A DNA stretch of 64,000 nucleotides from Mucilaginibacter aquaedulcis (GTDB lineage: Bacteria > Bacteroidota > Bacteroidia > Sphingobacteriales > Sphingobacteriaceae): NCBI RefSeq assembly GCF_030409325.1, contig NZ_JAUFPR010000003.1, forward strand, positions 650,505 through 714,504, given 5' to 3'. Numbering within the stretch: position 1 is the stretch's first letter; every line of letters starts with the position of its first letter. This document shows positions 49,755 to 59,461 of the stretch, in pieces. Below the pieces are notes generated by a model. The model saw only the letters and a program-made list of their open reading frames with translations. It searched no databases and was not told the DNA's origin. Both the position numbers and the translations under genes were made by a program.

Positions 49755-51935
49755 TTACCATTTCAAATCAACCTTAATACCATCGGGGCTATTGGCAAAA
49801 CCAAGGTACAGGGTATTTGATGATGCATCCCATGACGTTTTTACATCGCTAATGGTTTGCCCACCGCTGTCAGTTACTTTTGTTTCCTTAGGTTGCCCGG
49901 GTAGCAGCACACGTACACTATTTAATGTTTTTGATGGACTTTTAGCCACAAATGAATAACTGTTATCCTGTGTTTGTTCGTCATATATCCTTGATGCCGA
50001 TGCTAATACCTGCGGTTGTTTTTTGTTAGGCACGCGTTTCACTACATAAAGTAATGATTGCTCGCCAGGGTTAATAACCTTTTCAGCAAGTACCGGTAAT
50101 TGCGGATCAAACAGATCAATCACCGGGCCTTTGATGGTGTAAGGCTTACTATCAGCGTTTTCATCCATTACAGAAACTACGTCATAAGGGCCGCGCTCCA
50201 GGTAAAGGTTATTTTTAAATGTAAGTTTGCCTGCCTTAGCATCTTTTTCATAAGCCTTTTTTACAGCATCAATGTAGGCCGCATCCTTATCAGCCTCCAA
50301 TACATATTCTTTTGGATTTTGCTTCATTACATAAACCGCTCCCTTACCTACCTTAAATTGCTGATCGGCACCGGTTGGGTTGATATCCAACAGTTTAAAC
50401 AGGTGCTGTGATGGCGCGCTGAATTTATTCTCATTCGTGTTCCACCATTCCATTACGGTTTGGTATGGATCATCATCACGCCCGCAATAAACCAAAACAC
50501 CGCCTTGTTTTACCCAGTTGGCCAGGTAGGTGTGTACCGCTGCCGATACAGGTTTCATGTTCGAGTAACTCATCACCAGCACCTTAATATCTTTTAGAGA
50601 AGCAGGGTATTCGAGGTTTTCCATATGCACCGTTTGTACTGGAATGCCACGTTTTAACAAAGGCAGCGTTTGCCCGTAAAAGTTAGAGAACTGCGGATCT
50701 TCAAACCCGTTATGTGTCGGGAATCGTTGAAACATCAATGTGTTACTCATCAATACACCAATGTCGTTTACCCCGGTTACTTTATTGGTTGAAGCCGGCA
50801 TGCTGTTTAATGCATTCACCATAATTTGCATCTGGGTTGAGTAATACTGAGGGATCAATACTTTGGTATCGCTGTTGGCAACCTTGTACGGATGAGTATA
50901 AATACGCTCGGGCCATGGCATTACTTCATAATCGGCAACCATAGGGTATAATAACTTTGCAGTAAAGGTGGCCTGGTAGTTCCGTTTGTAGTCGCTCCAG
51001 TCGCGCGGCCAATCCTCAATCGGGTCGGTCAGGAAAAACACCTTGCGGCCTGTTGGGGCGGTCATGGAAACTACCGAACCATATTCAAGAAATGCGTTTT
51101 CAAATACACGCTCCTTACGCTCGCCATTAAAAAATGTAGGCTCGCGTGACGTTCCCGTCCACACCTGCGCTATGTAGCCATCAATACCTGGCAGCGAAGC
51201 TAAACTTGCCTCCGGGCTTACAATTTGCCATGACGAATAATTTACCAGTGAGTGTGTAGCAATGAAAACTTTTATATCCAAGCCCTTACTTTTACCATAC
51301 TCTTTAGCATAGTTGGATACCTGCTTAATGGTTTCATAATACAGGTGATATTTAAGCTTGCTTGACAGGTAGGTGTTTTCTGCCGATGCATCCTGTGGTT
51401 TCCAAGGGAAGCCGTAATATTTTTGCCATTGTTCTTTAAAGCCCGCGCTGTATCCGGCACGTGCCCAAAATTCGGGCTCTTCTAAAAAGATGGTGGTAAT
51501 GCCCGCATTGATCACTTTTTTAACCACGGCGGTTTTCATGTATTCGATAAACGAATCATCGGGCACTACATAAGGCATATCTTTCCCGTGGAAGATGGTA
51601 TCTCCTTTCATGGTTACCTGGCCTACGCCAAGGTGATTTTTACCATCCCATTTACCCAAAAAATAATCTTTATAGTCGCCCCAGGCTATCCCGGTCATGA
51701 AGTTTACCTGATAGCCATGATCTCGCCAGGATTGCACTCTTTGCTCAAAGGTAAGGCCCGGGCGATCATTAGCCCCGTAAACAATGGCAATATCCGATCG
51801 CAAATCAATTTCGGGGATCCATGGGCTTCCGGTTTGGAAAGCTGTTTTTTCCGGCAGTTTAACAGGAGCCGGGCTTTGCGCATAACCGGTAGCAGATAAA
51901 GCAACAAGGCAACAGGAAAATAGAATGTTTTTCAT
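49755..51935 (-). CDS. Unassigned exported protein, glycosidase-like (TIM-barrel plus trimerisation-like domain)
   Basis: 726 residues from the ATG at 51935, where a signal peptide starts (MKNILFSCCL ... ATGYAQ); the ORF's extra 22 upstream residues lack signal features. No family recognised with confidence. Residues about 45-400 look like an (alpha/beta) barrel: the strand INAGITTIFLEEPEFWARAGY puts Glu152, Glu153 and Glu155 at a barrel end, as in glycosidases. Residues about 410-520 resemble the Rossmann-like trimerisation domain of GH42-type enzymes (VLVMSYSNMKPVSAAVHTYL, then WVKQGGVLVYCGRDDDP). The C-terminus (about 600-726) is beta-rich. Its neighbours, GH92 and a receptor-like barrel, support carbohydrate use. 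Specific activity unknown. Confidence 0.7.
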   Translation of the reverse strand: MKNILFSCCLVALSATGYAQSPAPVKLPEKTAFQTGSPWIPEIDLRSDIAIVYGANDRPGLTFEQRVQSWRDHGYQVNFMTGIAWGDYKDYFLGKWDGKNHLGVGQVTMKGDTIFHGKDMPYVVPDDSFIEYMKTAVVKKVINAGITTIFLEEPEFWARAGYSAGFKEQWQKYYGFPWKPQDASAENTYLSSKLKYHLYYETIKQVSNYAKEYGKSKGLDIKVFIATHSLVNYSSWQIVSPEASLASLPGIDGYIAQVWTGTSREPTFFNGERKERVFENAFLEYGSVVSMTAPTGRKVFFLTDPIEDWPRDWSDYKRNYQATFTAKLLYPMVADYEVMPWPERIYTHPYKVANSDTKVLIPQYYSTQMQIMVNALNSMPASTNKVTGVNDIGVLMSNTLMFQRFPTHNGFEDPQFSNFYGQTLPLLKRGIPVQTVHMENLEYPASLKDIKVLVMSYSNMKPVSAAVHTYLANWVKQGGVLVYCGRDDDPYQTVMEWWNTNENKFSAPSQHLFKLLDINPTGADQQFKVGKGAVYVMKQNPKEYVLEADKDAAYIDAVKKAYEKDAKAGKLTFKNNLYLERGPYDVVSVMDENADSKPYTIKGPVIDLFDPQLPVLAEKVINPGEQSLLYVVKRVPNKKQPQVLASASRIYDEQTQDNSYSFVAKSPSKTLNSVRVLLPGQPKETKVTDSGGQTISDVKTSWDASSNTLYLGFANSPDGIKVDLKW

Positions 51936-52433
51936 AGATATTATTACGTTTTTATACCTGCACCAAGTAAACCATAGGGCCCCTCCTGCATACATGTACA
52001 TAAAATTTTAAGGAGCGTTACCGTTTTAACGTGGCTATAATTATAATAATTTAAACCATAAGCTGCACATACTCTTATTTTAAGTTCATCTGCTTTTTGT
52101 TCGCGGCATTTTAGCAGTTCACTAATTCAATAAGAAACTTTAAGCTTTATCATCATCAATAATACTATTTAACTATTGTAATTTTTCATGGTAAAATATT
52201 ATTATCGAAATTATATTTTTTATTACTACCAGCATATTATTTCAATACTACACAATCCAACTAAATCATTAATAATCTTAGGATTTATCACACCTCTCGT
52301 TTTTAAAATAAGTAATTAATAATAAACAACTTATAAAAGTTAACAATTATTAAATGTTGAAATAACAGCTTAAAATGTTAAACCCTTTTAAATACTAAGG
52401 TTTTAGTTATACCTTGCGATCACAAATAACCTT
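51936..52433. other. AT-rich divergent intergenic region
   Basis: 498 bp between the unassigned exported enzyme and the receptor-like gene. It must contain both promoters. No strong dyad, repeat family or ORF stands out. Near the receptor gene the words TTAACAATT, TGTTGAA and TGTTAA recur (about 52338-52382), which may be weak operator half-sites. Confidence 0.4.
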
Positions 52434-55232
52434 ATGAAAATCACAATTACTGCATTAATAATACTTTGTATAAGTACTGTTTCGGTATTAGCACAAAGCA
52501 ATTATTCTATCAGGGGCTCGGTTGCTGATACGGCCTCTAATTCTAAACTCACTAATACTACTGTTAGCGTATTAAATGCCAAAGATTCTATTCTTCAAAA
52601 ATTCACCAGGGTTCATGATGGTAATTTTGCGATGAATAATCTTAAAAAGGGGAAGTTTATACTACTGGTTACCTATCCCGGTTATGCTGATTTTGTTGAC
52701 CGCTTTACACTCGACTCGGTACATACCACACATGATTTTGGCAGTATTAAAATGACATTGAAAACTAAGCTGCTTGCCGAAGTTATAGTTAAAGCCAAAG
52801 CTGCGGCTATTAAAATAAAAGGTGATACCACCGAGTTTAATGCTGCCGCGTTTACTGTACAGCCAAATGCTAAAGTTGAGGATTTGCTTAAAGAGCTCCC
52901 CGGAATACAGGTTGATAAGGACGGCAAAATTACCGCGCAGGGCCAAAGTGTAAATAAAGTATTGGTTGACGGAGAAGAGTTTTTTGGCGACGACCCAACC
53001 CTGGTTACCAAAAATCTAAGGGCTGATATGGTTGATAAGGTTCAATTGTATGATAAAAAAAGTGACCAGGCATCATTCACCGGGATAGACGATGGGGTAA
53101 AGAATAAAACCATCAACATCAAACTAAAGGAGGATAAAAAGAATGGCTACTTTGGCAAAGTAGATGCAGATGGCGGTACAGATAAATATTATCAGCAACA
53201 GATCATGTTTAACCGCTTTAAGGCTAAACAAAAGTTTTCGGTTTATGGCACCATTGGTAATACCGGAAAAACCGGCTTAGGTTGGCAGGATAATTCAAAA
53301 TACGGAAGTTCAGGCGGTCTTGAATTTGGTGATGGTGGTGAAGTATATTTTTATGGCGGCGGCGGTGGCGATGATGGGCTCGACTCATTCAATGGGCAGT
53401 ACAATGGGCAAGGTATACCACTGGCCAGAACGGGTGGTCTGCACTATGATACCAAGTGGAATAGCGACAAAGAATCCATCAACACCAATTACAAAATAGG
53501 TTCATTAAATGTGGATGGAACCCGCAATACACAAACACAAAACAACCTGCCGCAAACATTTTTCAACAGCAACAGCGACCAAACTTTTCATAATCACATT
53601 TTCAGGCAAAAGCTTGATGCTACCTATCAGCTTAAGTTAGACACTTCATCAAACTTAAAGCTGATGATTGACGGCACTACCAAAACTACCGTAACTAATA
53701 ATGAATATAACACAACAAGCTTACGTAGGGACAGCTCTTTACTTAACAACAATAAGCGCACTACTACTAACAATGGCGATCAAAAGATTTTAAACGCCAG
53801 TTTACTTTACACTAAAAAATTCAAAAAAACCGGTCGCAGTTTTTCTGTAAGTATAACTGAAGCCTACAATGAGAGTAAATCAAATGGTTTCCTGAACTCG
53901 GAGATCAATTACTATAACAACCAGAGCAAACCCGATAGTACTCGAAAAATTGACCAGTATAAAACCGGCTTAAGCAAAAGCTCTATTCTTAACACAAACA
54001 TTACCTATTCTGAGCCCATAACTAAAGTATTTTCTGTACTCTTCAATTATGGCCTTAATGTTAATAACGGCCGGTCAGACAGGCGTTCATTTGATATGTC
54101 TGGTGCTGATCAATATAACTTGCTGGATAGCAGCCTGAGCAATAATTTTAAGCTTAACCAGCTATCAAACCAGTTTGGAGCAGTTTTTAGTTACAAAAAG
54201 AAAAAATCAACCTTCAATTTTGGCAGCAAGGTATCAACTGTAAATTTCAAACAGATTGATGAATTTACCAACAATACGCTAACTCGTAATTTTGTAAACT
54301 GGTATCCTCAGGCTACGTTTATGTATAAATTTTCGCAGCAGGAAGCTTTCAGGATAAACTATAATGGCAATACTACCCAACCCGGTATAGATCAGATACA
54401 GCCTGTTCGGGTAAACACAGATCCGTTAAATATTACACTCGGCAACCCTGATCTTAAACCTTCATTTACCAACCGCATTAGTGCAAGTTACAGTTCTTAT
54501 AAAGTAATCAGTGGGCAATCTATATGGATTAATGGTTCATATTCGCGTACTATTAACCCTATCGTTAATAACGTAAACACAGATTCTGCCGGGGTAAGTA
54601 CCTACCAATCATCAAATTTGAAAGGGCACCAAACAACTAACTACTATTTTAGTACTTATTTTGATCAAAAGATACCTAAAGTTGATATTAATGCGGGTAT
54701 TGGTTTAAACATGAATGGAAACAACTATTTTAACCTTACCAACAATCAACTCAACGAAACTAAGGCCAATAACTATTCTGCAACCGTAAGGATATCAAAG
54801 TATAAACAAAAAAAATATGATTTTTGGGGTGGTGCAGGCCCAACCTATACAGTAAACTCTTCATCGTTACAACAGATCAATAATAACGGACGCGGGTTTA
54901 ACGCTTATGCAGGCTTTAATATTTACCTGCCTGCCAAATTCCAGATAGGTAGCGATGCCAACTACCAGTATAATGCCCCAACCCAATCCTTTAACCAGGA
55001 TTTTAGGCGCACCACTTTAAATGCCAACATTACCAAGTCTTTCATGAAGGATGAAAGCTTGAAAATTAGCGTTTCTGGCAACGATCTGTTAAATCAGAAT
55101 ACAGGATACAATCGTACCGGATCTGCCAATATTTTAACCCAGGAACGATATACTACTATTAAAAGATATTTTATGCTTTCCCTCGTTTGGGATTTTAATC
55201 ATATGGGCGGCGGAGCACCTAAAAAGCAATAA
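52434..55232 (+). CDS. TonB-dependent-receptor-like outer-membrane beta-barrel protein
   Basis: A 932-residue protein: signal peptide (to VSVLAQ, residue 20) and a carboxypeptidase-regulatory-like domain (about 24-112). A plug-like domain (about 115-240) includes VEDLLKELPGIQVDKDGKI and VLVDGEEFFGDDPTL. A long barrel follows with many Asn/Tyr/Thr-rich strands, ending in an aromatic C-terminus before a short polar tail (GGGAPKKQ). It belongs to the OMP_b-brl_3 type common in Bacteroidota, which lacks a clear TonB box and partners with GLPGLI proteins. A glycine/aspartate-rich loop lies near residues 296-320. The next gene starts 2 bases after its stop codon, so they are coupled. The transported substrate is unknown. 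Confidence 0.9.
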   Translation: MKITITALIILCISTVSVLAQSNYSIRGSVADTASNSKLTNTTVSVLNAKDSILQKFTRVHDGNFAMNNLKKGKFILLVTYPGYADFVDRFTLDSVHTTHDFGSIKMTLKTKLLAEVIVKAKAAAIKIKGDTTEFNAAAFTVQPNAKVEDLLKELPGIQVDKDGKITAQGQSVNKVLVDGEEFFGDDPTLVTKNLRADMVDKVQLYDKKSDQASFTGIDDGVKNKTINIKLKEDKKNGYFGKVDADGGTDKYYQQQIMFNRFKAKQKFSVYGTIGNTGKTGLGWQDNSKYGSSGGLEFGDGGEVYFYGGGGGDDGLDSFNGQYNGQGIPLARTGGLHYDTKWNSDKESINTNYKIGSLNVDGTRNTQTQNNLPQTFFNSNSDQTFHNHIFRQKLDATYQLKLDTSSNLKLMIDGTTKTTVTNNEYNTTSLRRDSSLLNNNKRTTTNNGDQKILNASLLYTKKFKKTGRSFSVSITEAYNESKSNGFLNSEINYYNNQSKPDSTRKIDQYKTGLSKSSILNTNITYSEPITKVFSVLFNYGLNVNNGRSDRRSFDMSGADQYNLLDSSLSNNFKLNQLSNQFGAVFSYKKKKSTFNFGSKVSTVNFKQIDEFTNNTLTRNFVNWYPQATFMYKFSQQEAFRINYNGNTTQPGIDQIQPVRVNTDPLNITLGNPDLKPSFTNRISASYSSYKVISGQSIWINGSYSRTINPIVNNVNTDSAGVSTYQSSNLKGHQTTNYYFSTYFDQKIPKVDINAGIGLNMNGNNYFNLTNNQLNETKANNYSATVRISKYKQKKYDFWGGAGPTYTVNSSSLQQINNNGRGFNAYAGFNIYLPAKFQIGSDANYQYNAPTQSFNQDFRRTTLNANITKSFMKDESLKISVSGNDLLNQNTGYNRTGSANILTQERYTTIKRYFMLSLVWDFNHMGGGAPKKQ

Positions 55233-55234
55233 TT

Positions 55235-56011
55235 ATGAAACAAATTATATTATTTACAGCCGTAATTTTCATGCTTGGCAACAACGGATTGTTTGCTCAA
55301 AACAAGCATTTTACTGAACATGGCTCCATTACGTTTGAAAAAACGATCAACATGTTTGCACTATTTCAAAAGCAGATAACCAAGGATAATGAAAGCTTTT
55401 TAAGGCCGGCCTTTGATTCCTATAGAAAAACGCAAAAACAGTTCAAGGTATTAAAGAGCACACTTAATTTTGATAATAACAGAACTCTATTTACACCTAT
55501 TGAGCCCGAAACCCAATCTAATGGATTTTTTGGTGACAGTCCTATGGCCAACCAGGTAAATACCATTTATACCGATTTGGCAACCAACACTATCATTAAT
55601 CAGAAAAAGGTATTTGAAGAAACCTTTTTGGTTAAGGACAGTACACGAAAAATTAACTGGAAAATCACCAGCGAAACACGCGACATTGCCGGTTATACCT
55701 GCCGCAGGGCCAACGCGCTGATATTGGACTCGATTTACGTGGTTGCCTTTTACACAGACGAAATACCCGTTACCGGGGGGCCAGAATTTTTTAACGGCTT
55801 GCCTGGTATGATACTGGGGGTAGCCCTTCCACATGAAAATGTTACCTGGTTTGCCACCAAAGTTGAGGATATACCAATTGAAGAAAAAGCATTAGCCGCT
55901 CCAAAAAAAGGCAAAGCTGTGAATAACAAATCGCTTTATACCACCCTCACCTCTGTAATGAAAGATTGGGGCGAATACGCGCAGAAATATCTTAAAGCAT
56001 TTATAATGTAG
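55235..56011 (+). CDS. GLPGLI-family exported protein
   Basis: A 258-residue protein with a signal peptide (to LFAQ-N, residue 22) and the family motif as FFNGLPGMILGVALPHENVTW (about 185-205), with Met in place of the final Leu-Ile pattern. It also has the conserved ITSETRDIAGYTCRRA segment (about 144-159). Function of the family is not established; members occur next to barrels like the one two bases upstream, so a complex or a shared pathway is likely. A perfect palindromic terminator follows. Confidence 0.88.
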   Translation: MKQIILFTAVIFMLGNNGLFAQNKHFTEHGSITFEKTINMFALFQKQITKDNESFLRPAFDSYRKTQKQFKVLKSTLNFDNNRTLFTPIEPETQSNGFFGDSPMANQVNTIYTDLATNTIINQKKVFEETFLVKDSTRKINWKITSETRDIAGYTCRRANALILDSIYVVAFYTDEIPVTGGPEFFNGLPGMILGVALPHENVTWFATKVEDIPIEEKALAAPKKGKAVNNKSLYTTLTSVMKDWGEYAQKYLKAFIM

Positions 56012-56050
56012 CGCTAAGTAAATATTAAGCCCTCACATTATATATTGCTG

Positions 56051-56096
56051 TAAAACAAAGAAGCCATACATTTAAATGTATGGCTTCTTTGTTTTA
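56051..56096. terminator. Bidirectional terminator, 46-bp perfect palindrome
   Basis: Two 23-base arms (56051-56073 and 56074-56096) are exact reverse complements with no spacer (inner core CATACATTT/AAATGTATG). Positioned between the convergent GLPGLI and SDR genes, with A- and T-runs at the ends, it should stop transcription from both sides. Confidence 0.88.
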
Positions 56097-56105
56097 TAAT
56101 TGGTT

Positions 56106-56894
56106 TTAAGCGTTGGCTAATGCCCTATCCAAATGAACATAACCACCGTCAACATATATAAGTTGCCCTGTGGTATGGCTTGATCTTGGCGATAACAGGA
56201 ACGCTGTAGTATTCGCAATTTCCTCAGATGTGGTCATGCGGTTGCCCAGTGGTATCTTTGATTCTATTTCACGCAGTTTTGCTTCCGGATCACTTAGTGT
56301 TTTTATCCAGTTGGCGTAAAGGGGTGTCCAGCATTCGGCTACTACAATGGCATTTACGCGCACGCCATATTTCAAAAGTTCAACGGCCCATTCACGGGTT
56401 AAAGCATTACGGCCACCATTTGATGCCGCATAACCTGATGTATGCCCCTGCCCGGTATCCGCAGTTTTTGAGGTTATGTTCAATATAGCTCCCTTTGATT
56501 TTTTTAGCTCGGCCAATGCATGGTGGGCCATCAGGTAATAATGCACCACATTTTTATGCAGCGAAGCTATAAAAGCTTCATAGTCGCCACTCTCTAAACC
56601 CACGCCATCATTTACACCAGCATTGTTCACCAAGCCATCTATACGGCCAAACTGGGCAACTACAGCCTTAACCGCATTTTCGCAGGCTTCAGGATCTGTA
56701 AGTTCTGCCACAACCTGGAAGGCTTTACCCCCGGCTGCTTCTACCTCGTGTACCACTTTTAAGTTATCAGCCTCCACACGGCCCACTATTACAGGTACAG
56801 CACCCTCGCTCGCCAGCACTTTTACAATGCCCTCGCCAATGCCCTTGGCACCACCTGTAACTATAATTACTTTATCTGTGAGTTCTAAATTCAT
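56106..56894 (-). CDS. L-fucose dehydrogenase-like SDR with Asn at the catalytic Lys position
   Basis: A 262-residue SDR: cofactor motif GGAKGIGEG (about 14-22), NNAGVNDGVGLESG (about 90-103), Ser in LNITSKTADTGQGHTSGY, and C-terminal SSHTTGQLIYVDGGYVHLDRAL. Much of this, notably NDG-GL, TGQG-TSGY, PLY-NWI and GGY-HLDRAL, resembles the L-fucose (D-arabinose) dehydrogenase of Burkholderia-type non-phosphorylating L-fucose catabolism. The active-site stretch reads TSGYAASNGG: Tyr is present but the expected Lys is Asn (codon AAT). Either a Bacteroidota subgroup works without this Lys or activity is altered. Last gene of the GH172-FAH-lipoprotein-FucP-SDR operon. Confidence 0.88.
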   Translation of the reverse strand: MNLELTDKVIIVTGGAKGIGEGIVKVLASEGAVPVIVGRVEADNLKVVHEVEAAGGKAFQVVAELTDPEACENAVKAVVAQFGRIDGLVNNAGVNDGVGLESGDYEAFIASLHKNVVHYYLMAHHALAELKKSKGAILNITSKTADTGQGHTSGYAASNGGRNALTREWAVELLKYGVRVNAIVVAECWTPLYANWIKTLSDPEAKLREIESKIPLGNRMTTSEEIANTTAFLLSPRSSHTTGQLIYVDGGYVHLDRALANA

Positions 56895-56924
56895 TGTTAT
56901 ATGTTATAATTATTTCAATACTTA

Positions 56925-58202
56925 TTAATGTGAAACAGATAGTTTTACCTCTTTTACTTTCAGATTCCGAATGGCAAAATAAAACACAAACAGAAAACAG
57001 GCTGCCGGTACCAGGTAAGCAATCTGAATATTGGTTAGGTCAGATACACGACCCATAATTGGCGGGAAAACCGCACCACCCACAATAGCCATGATCACCA
57101 GGGATGAACCCTCCTTCGTTTTTGAACCCAAACCACGAATACTTAATGAGAATATGGTCGGAAACATGATCGACATAAAAAACTCTACCGCTATTAAGGC
57201 AAACACCGGGAACTTGCCATGAAGGAAAACCGAGATCACAATTAAAGCTACATTGGTGATACCATAAATTGCTAACAGCCTTACCGGGTTAATAAAAGTC
57301 ATTAAAAATGTACCTACCAACCGGCCGGCCAAGAATGCAAATAGAGCAGCCGATAAATAAATCGCGGCCAATTTTTCGTCCATCCCCGCCACGCGTTCCG
57401 AAAAACGGATAAAAAAACTACCTACACAAGCTTGCGCTCCTACATAAAAAAATTGGGCTATAACACCGAATCTTAAATTCTTCTCTTTAAATAATGCGCT
57501 TATTCTTTGTATCAAAGGCAAGCTATCGTGCAGTTCCATACCCTCACCCTCCTCAACAATTTGGGGTAAGTGGGTACGGTATAAAAGTATGGCTACAACC
57601 AACACCACAACACCAATAATGATAAAAGGTAATTGAACTGATGATGCTTCTTTAAGCAGATAGGTATTCAACTGATCTGCCGACATGGCTGATTCTTGTG
57701 CGGACGTTAATGTTTTACCCGATAAGATCACATTACCACCAATGTATGCTGCAGATACAGCTGCAAAACCGTTAAACATTTGTGCAAAGTTTATTCGCTG
57801 AGTAGCACTTTTTGGATCGCCCAATACCGTGATGTACGGATTGGCAGCTGTTTCTAAAAAGGCAGCACCCGAAAATATGATAAACAGCGCGCCCAGGAAA
57901 AAAGCGTAATTCCTCACTATTGATGCCGGGTAAAACAAAAATGCCCCTGCCGAAAATAATACCAATCCTAATAAGATCCCCCCCTTGTAACCATAGCGCT
58001 TCATGAACTGCGCGGCAGGTATCGGCAATAAAAAATAAGCGATATATGATGCCGAATCAACCAGTGATGATTGCAGGTCTGTCAACTGACAGGCCTTTTT
58101 TAAGTGAGGTATCAATATCGGATTAAGGTTTAATGCAAAGCCCCAAATAAAGAACAGGGAGGTAATGAGTGCTACTGCAAATAAATTTTTGTCTTTGGCC
58201 AT
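56925..58202 (-). CDS. FucP-type sugar/proton symporter (MFS)
   Basis: A 425-residue transporter with 12 predicted helices and the FucP-family features: NPILIPHLKKACQLTDLQSSLVD (read in parts, about 27-49), an acidic residue in GAAFLETAANPYI (about 111-123) and a central cytoplasmic loop. FucP transports L-fucose and also D-arabinose and L-galactose; sub-specificity cannot be read here, and other Bacteroidota members carry glucose or galactose. It lies 30 bases before the SDR gene and 40 after the lipoprotein gene, giving a catabolic operon with its own uptake step. Confidence 0.92.
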   Translation of the reverse strand: MAKDKNLFAVALITSLFFIWGFALNLNPILIPHLKKACQLTDLQSSLVDSASYIAYFLLPIPAAQFMKRYGYKGGILLGLVLFSAGAFLFYPASIVRNYAFFLGALFIIFSGAAFLETAANPYITVLGDPKSATQRINFAQMFNGFAAVSAAYIGGNVILSGKTLTSAQESAMSADQLNTYLLKEASSVQLPFIIIGVVVLVVAILLYRTHLPQIVEEGEGMELHDSLPLIQRISALFKEKNLRFGVIAQFFYVGAQACVGSFFIRFSERVAGMDEKLAAIYLSAALFAFLAGRLVGTFLMTFINPVRLLAIYGITNVALIVISVFLHGKFPVFALIAVEFFMSIMFPTIFSLSIRGLGSKTKEGSSLVIMAIVGGAVFPPIMGRVSDLTNIQIAYLVPAACFLFVFYFAIRNLKVKEVKLSVSH

Positions 58203-58242
58203 TTGGAGGGTTGGTAATTGGTTTATAATTAGGTTTTATAGT

Positions 58243-59454
58243 TTACTTAAATGTGGTTGTAATATCATGCAATGAAATACCAAGTGTCTTGATCGCTATT
58301 TTATTTAAAGCTTCTTCATCACCTGTAAAATGGATTACGCTGTGCTGATGCGATAAGCTTTCACCTGGCTTTAAAAACGCCGCAGGCGATACGCTTTCCA
58401 ATTCATAAAAAGGGCCCATCTGGCTGCCATTGGCCAATGGCCCGTCGTTGTAAGCATTAACAGCATCGCCGGTAAATGGCTCGGTATCGGGTTTCCATTC
58501 CTGGTTTAAATAATCGGATTTACTGTCAAGAGTAAAAAGGGTAATAGTTAGTACCTTGTTGGCTTCATCATAACTACCGGCCATATTTTTGGCATGGTTC
58601 GGTGGAAGGCCTAATTTTCCCCTTGATTTTCCATCGGCCTTGAACAATAAAACAGCGTTTTTATAAGCTATCCTGTTATTAGCAATTTCTCCAAAGTAAT
58701 TTGTGGTTGCTATTTTGCCCGTTGCACCTTCTTGGTAAGGTACAACAATTACCGTTTTAGGCGATGGAGTAAACATATCCAGATTCCACAGGCAGGGTGC
58801 ACCGCTGGTTTTATCCCAGGTATTGTCTCCGGCATTAGTAATTTTGTTTTGAGTACTGAAACCTACAGATTTTATCTTATCAGTCAATTCAATTCCTAAA
58901 GTCTGTTGTATAAATTTCGGTTCCAGTATTTCAATATCACGTTCTAACTTTATAGAAAGTTTAGTACCTGCATAGTTTAGCAGCTGAGTAGTTTTACTGA
59001 GTGAAACCTTTGTTCCTGACGATGTAACCTTTTGCCAGCTTTCATTATCAACAGCTGCCGGAGTATGCCAGTTTTCAAACTCCATTTTGGTTCCGGGCTT
59101 AAAGAACAGGGAAAACCTGCCACCCTCCGGGCCAAGCCAAAGCCTGTCTTCGCCGCCAAAAGCGTTCATATGTTCATCCGGATGCGGGGCATCAAAGGTT
59201 TCATACTTTATCCAACCAAAGCTTTTTCCTTTAAGCCCATTGGCTGTTGAGGTAAAAACCTTAGCCTGGTATTTGGGCGAAACAATGATCTGGCTGTTGC
59301 CATCCTCATTTTTTAAAACAACAATACTATCCCTGGCTTTTAAAAATTCCAGATCATACCCAAAAGTTCCTTTAACGGCTGGTTCCATTTTTATATCGCA
59401 TGCGCTGAAAACGGTGATCACTATAGCAAAAAGTAAGGTTTTGGCCGTTTTCAT
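58243..59454 (-). CDS. Mutarotase-like lipoprotein (DUF6786-like)
   Basis: A 403-residue lipoprotein: signal with lipobox TVFSAC (Cys19). The remainder is beta-rich and reads like the galactose-mutarotase superfamily sandwich (GGEDRLWLGPEGGRFSLFFKPG, read in parts, about 100-121). I associate it with the Bacteroidota family DUF6786, from memory and not verified. A role in sugar anomer handling or binding outside the cytoplasm would suit the operon, but this is inference. It starts 7 bases after the FAH-family stop codon. Confidence 0.72.
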   Translation of the reverse strand: MKTAKTLLFAIVITVFSACDIKMEPAVKGTFGYDLEFLKARDSIVVLKNEDGNSQIIVSPKYQAKVFTSTANGLKGKSFGWIKYETFDAPHPDEHMNAFGGEDRLWLGPEGGRFSLFFKPGTKMEFENWHTPAAVDNESWQKVTSSGTKVSLSKTTQLLNYAGTKLSIKLERDIEILEPKFIQQTLGIELTDKIKSVGFSTQNKITNAGDNTWDKTSGAPCLWNLDMFTPSPKTVIVVPYQEGATGKIATTNYFGEIANNRIAYKNAVLLFKADGKSRGKLGLPPNHAKNMAGSYDEANKVLTITLFTLDSKSDYLNQEWKPDTEPFTGDAVNAYNDGPLANGSQMGPFYELESVSPAAFLKPGESLSHQHSVIHFTGDEEALNKIAIKTLGISLHDITTTFK

Positions 59455-59461
59455 GCCCTAA

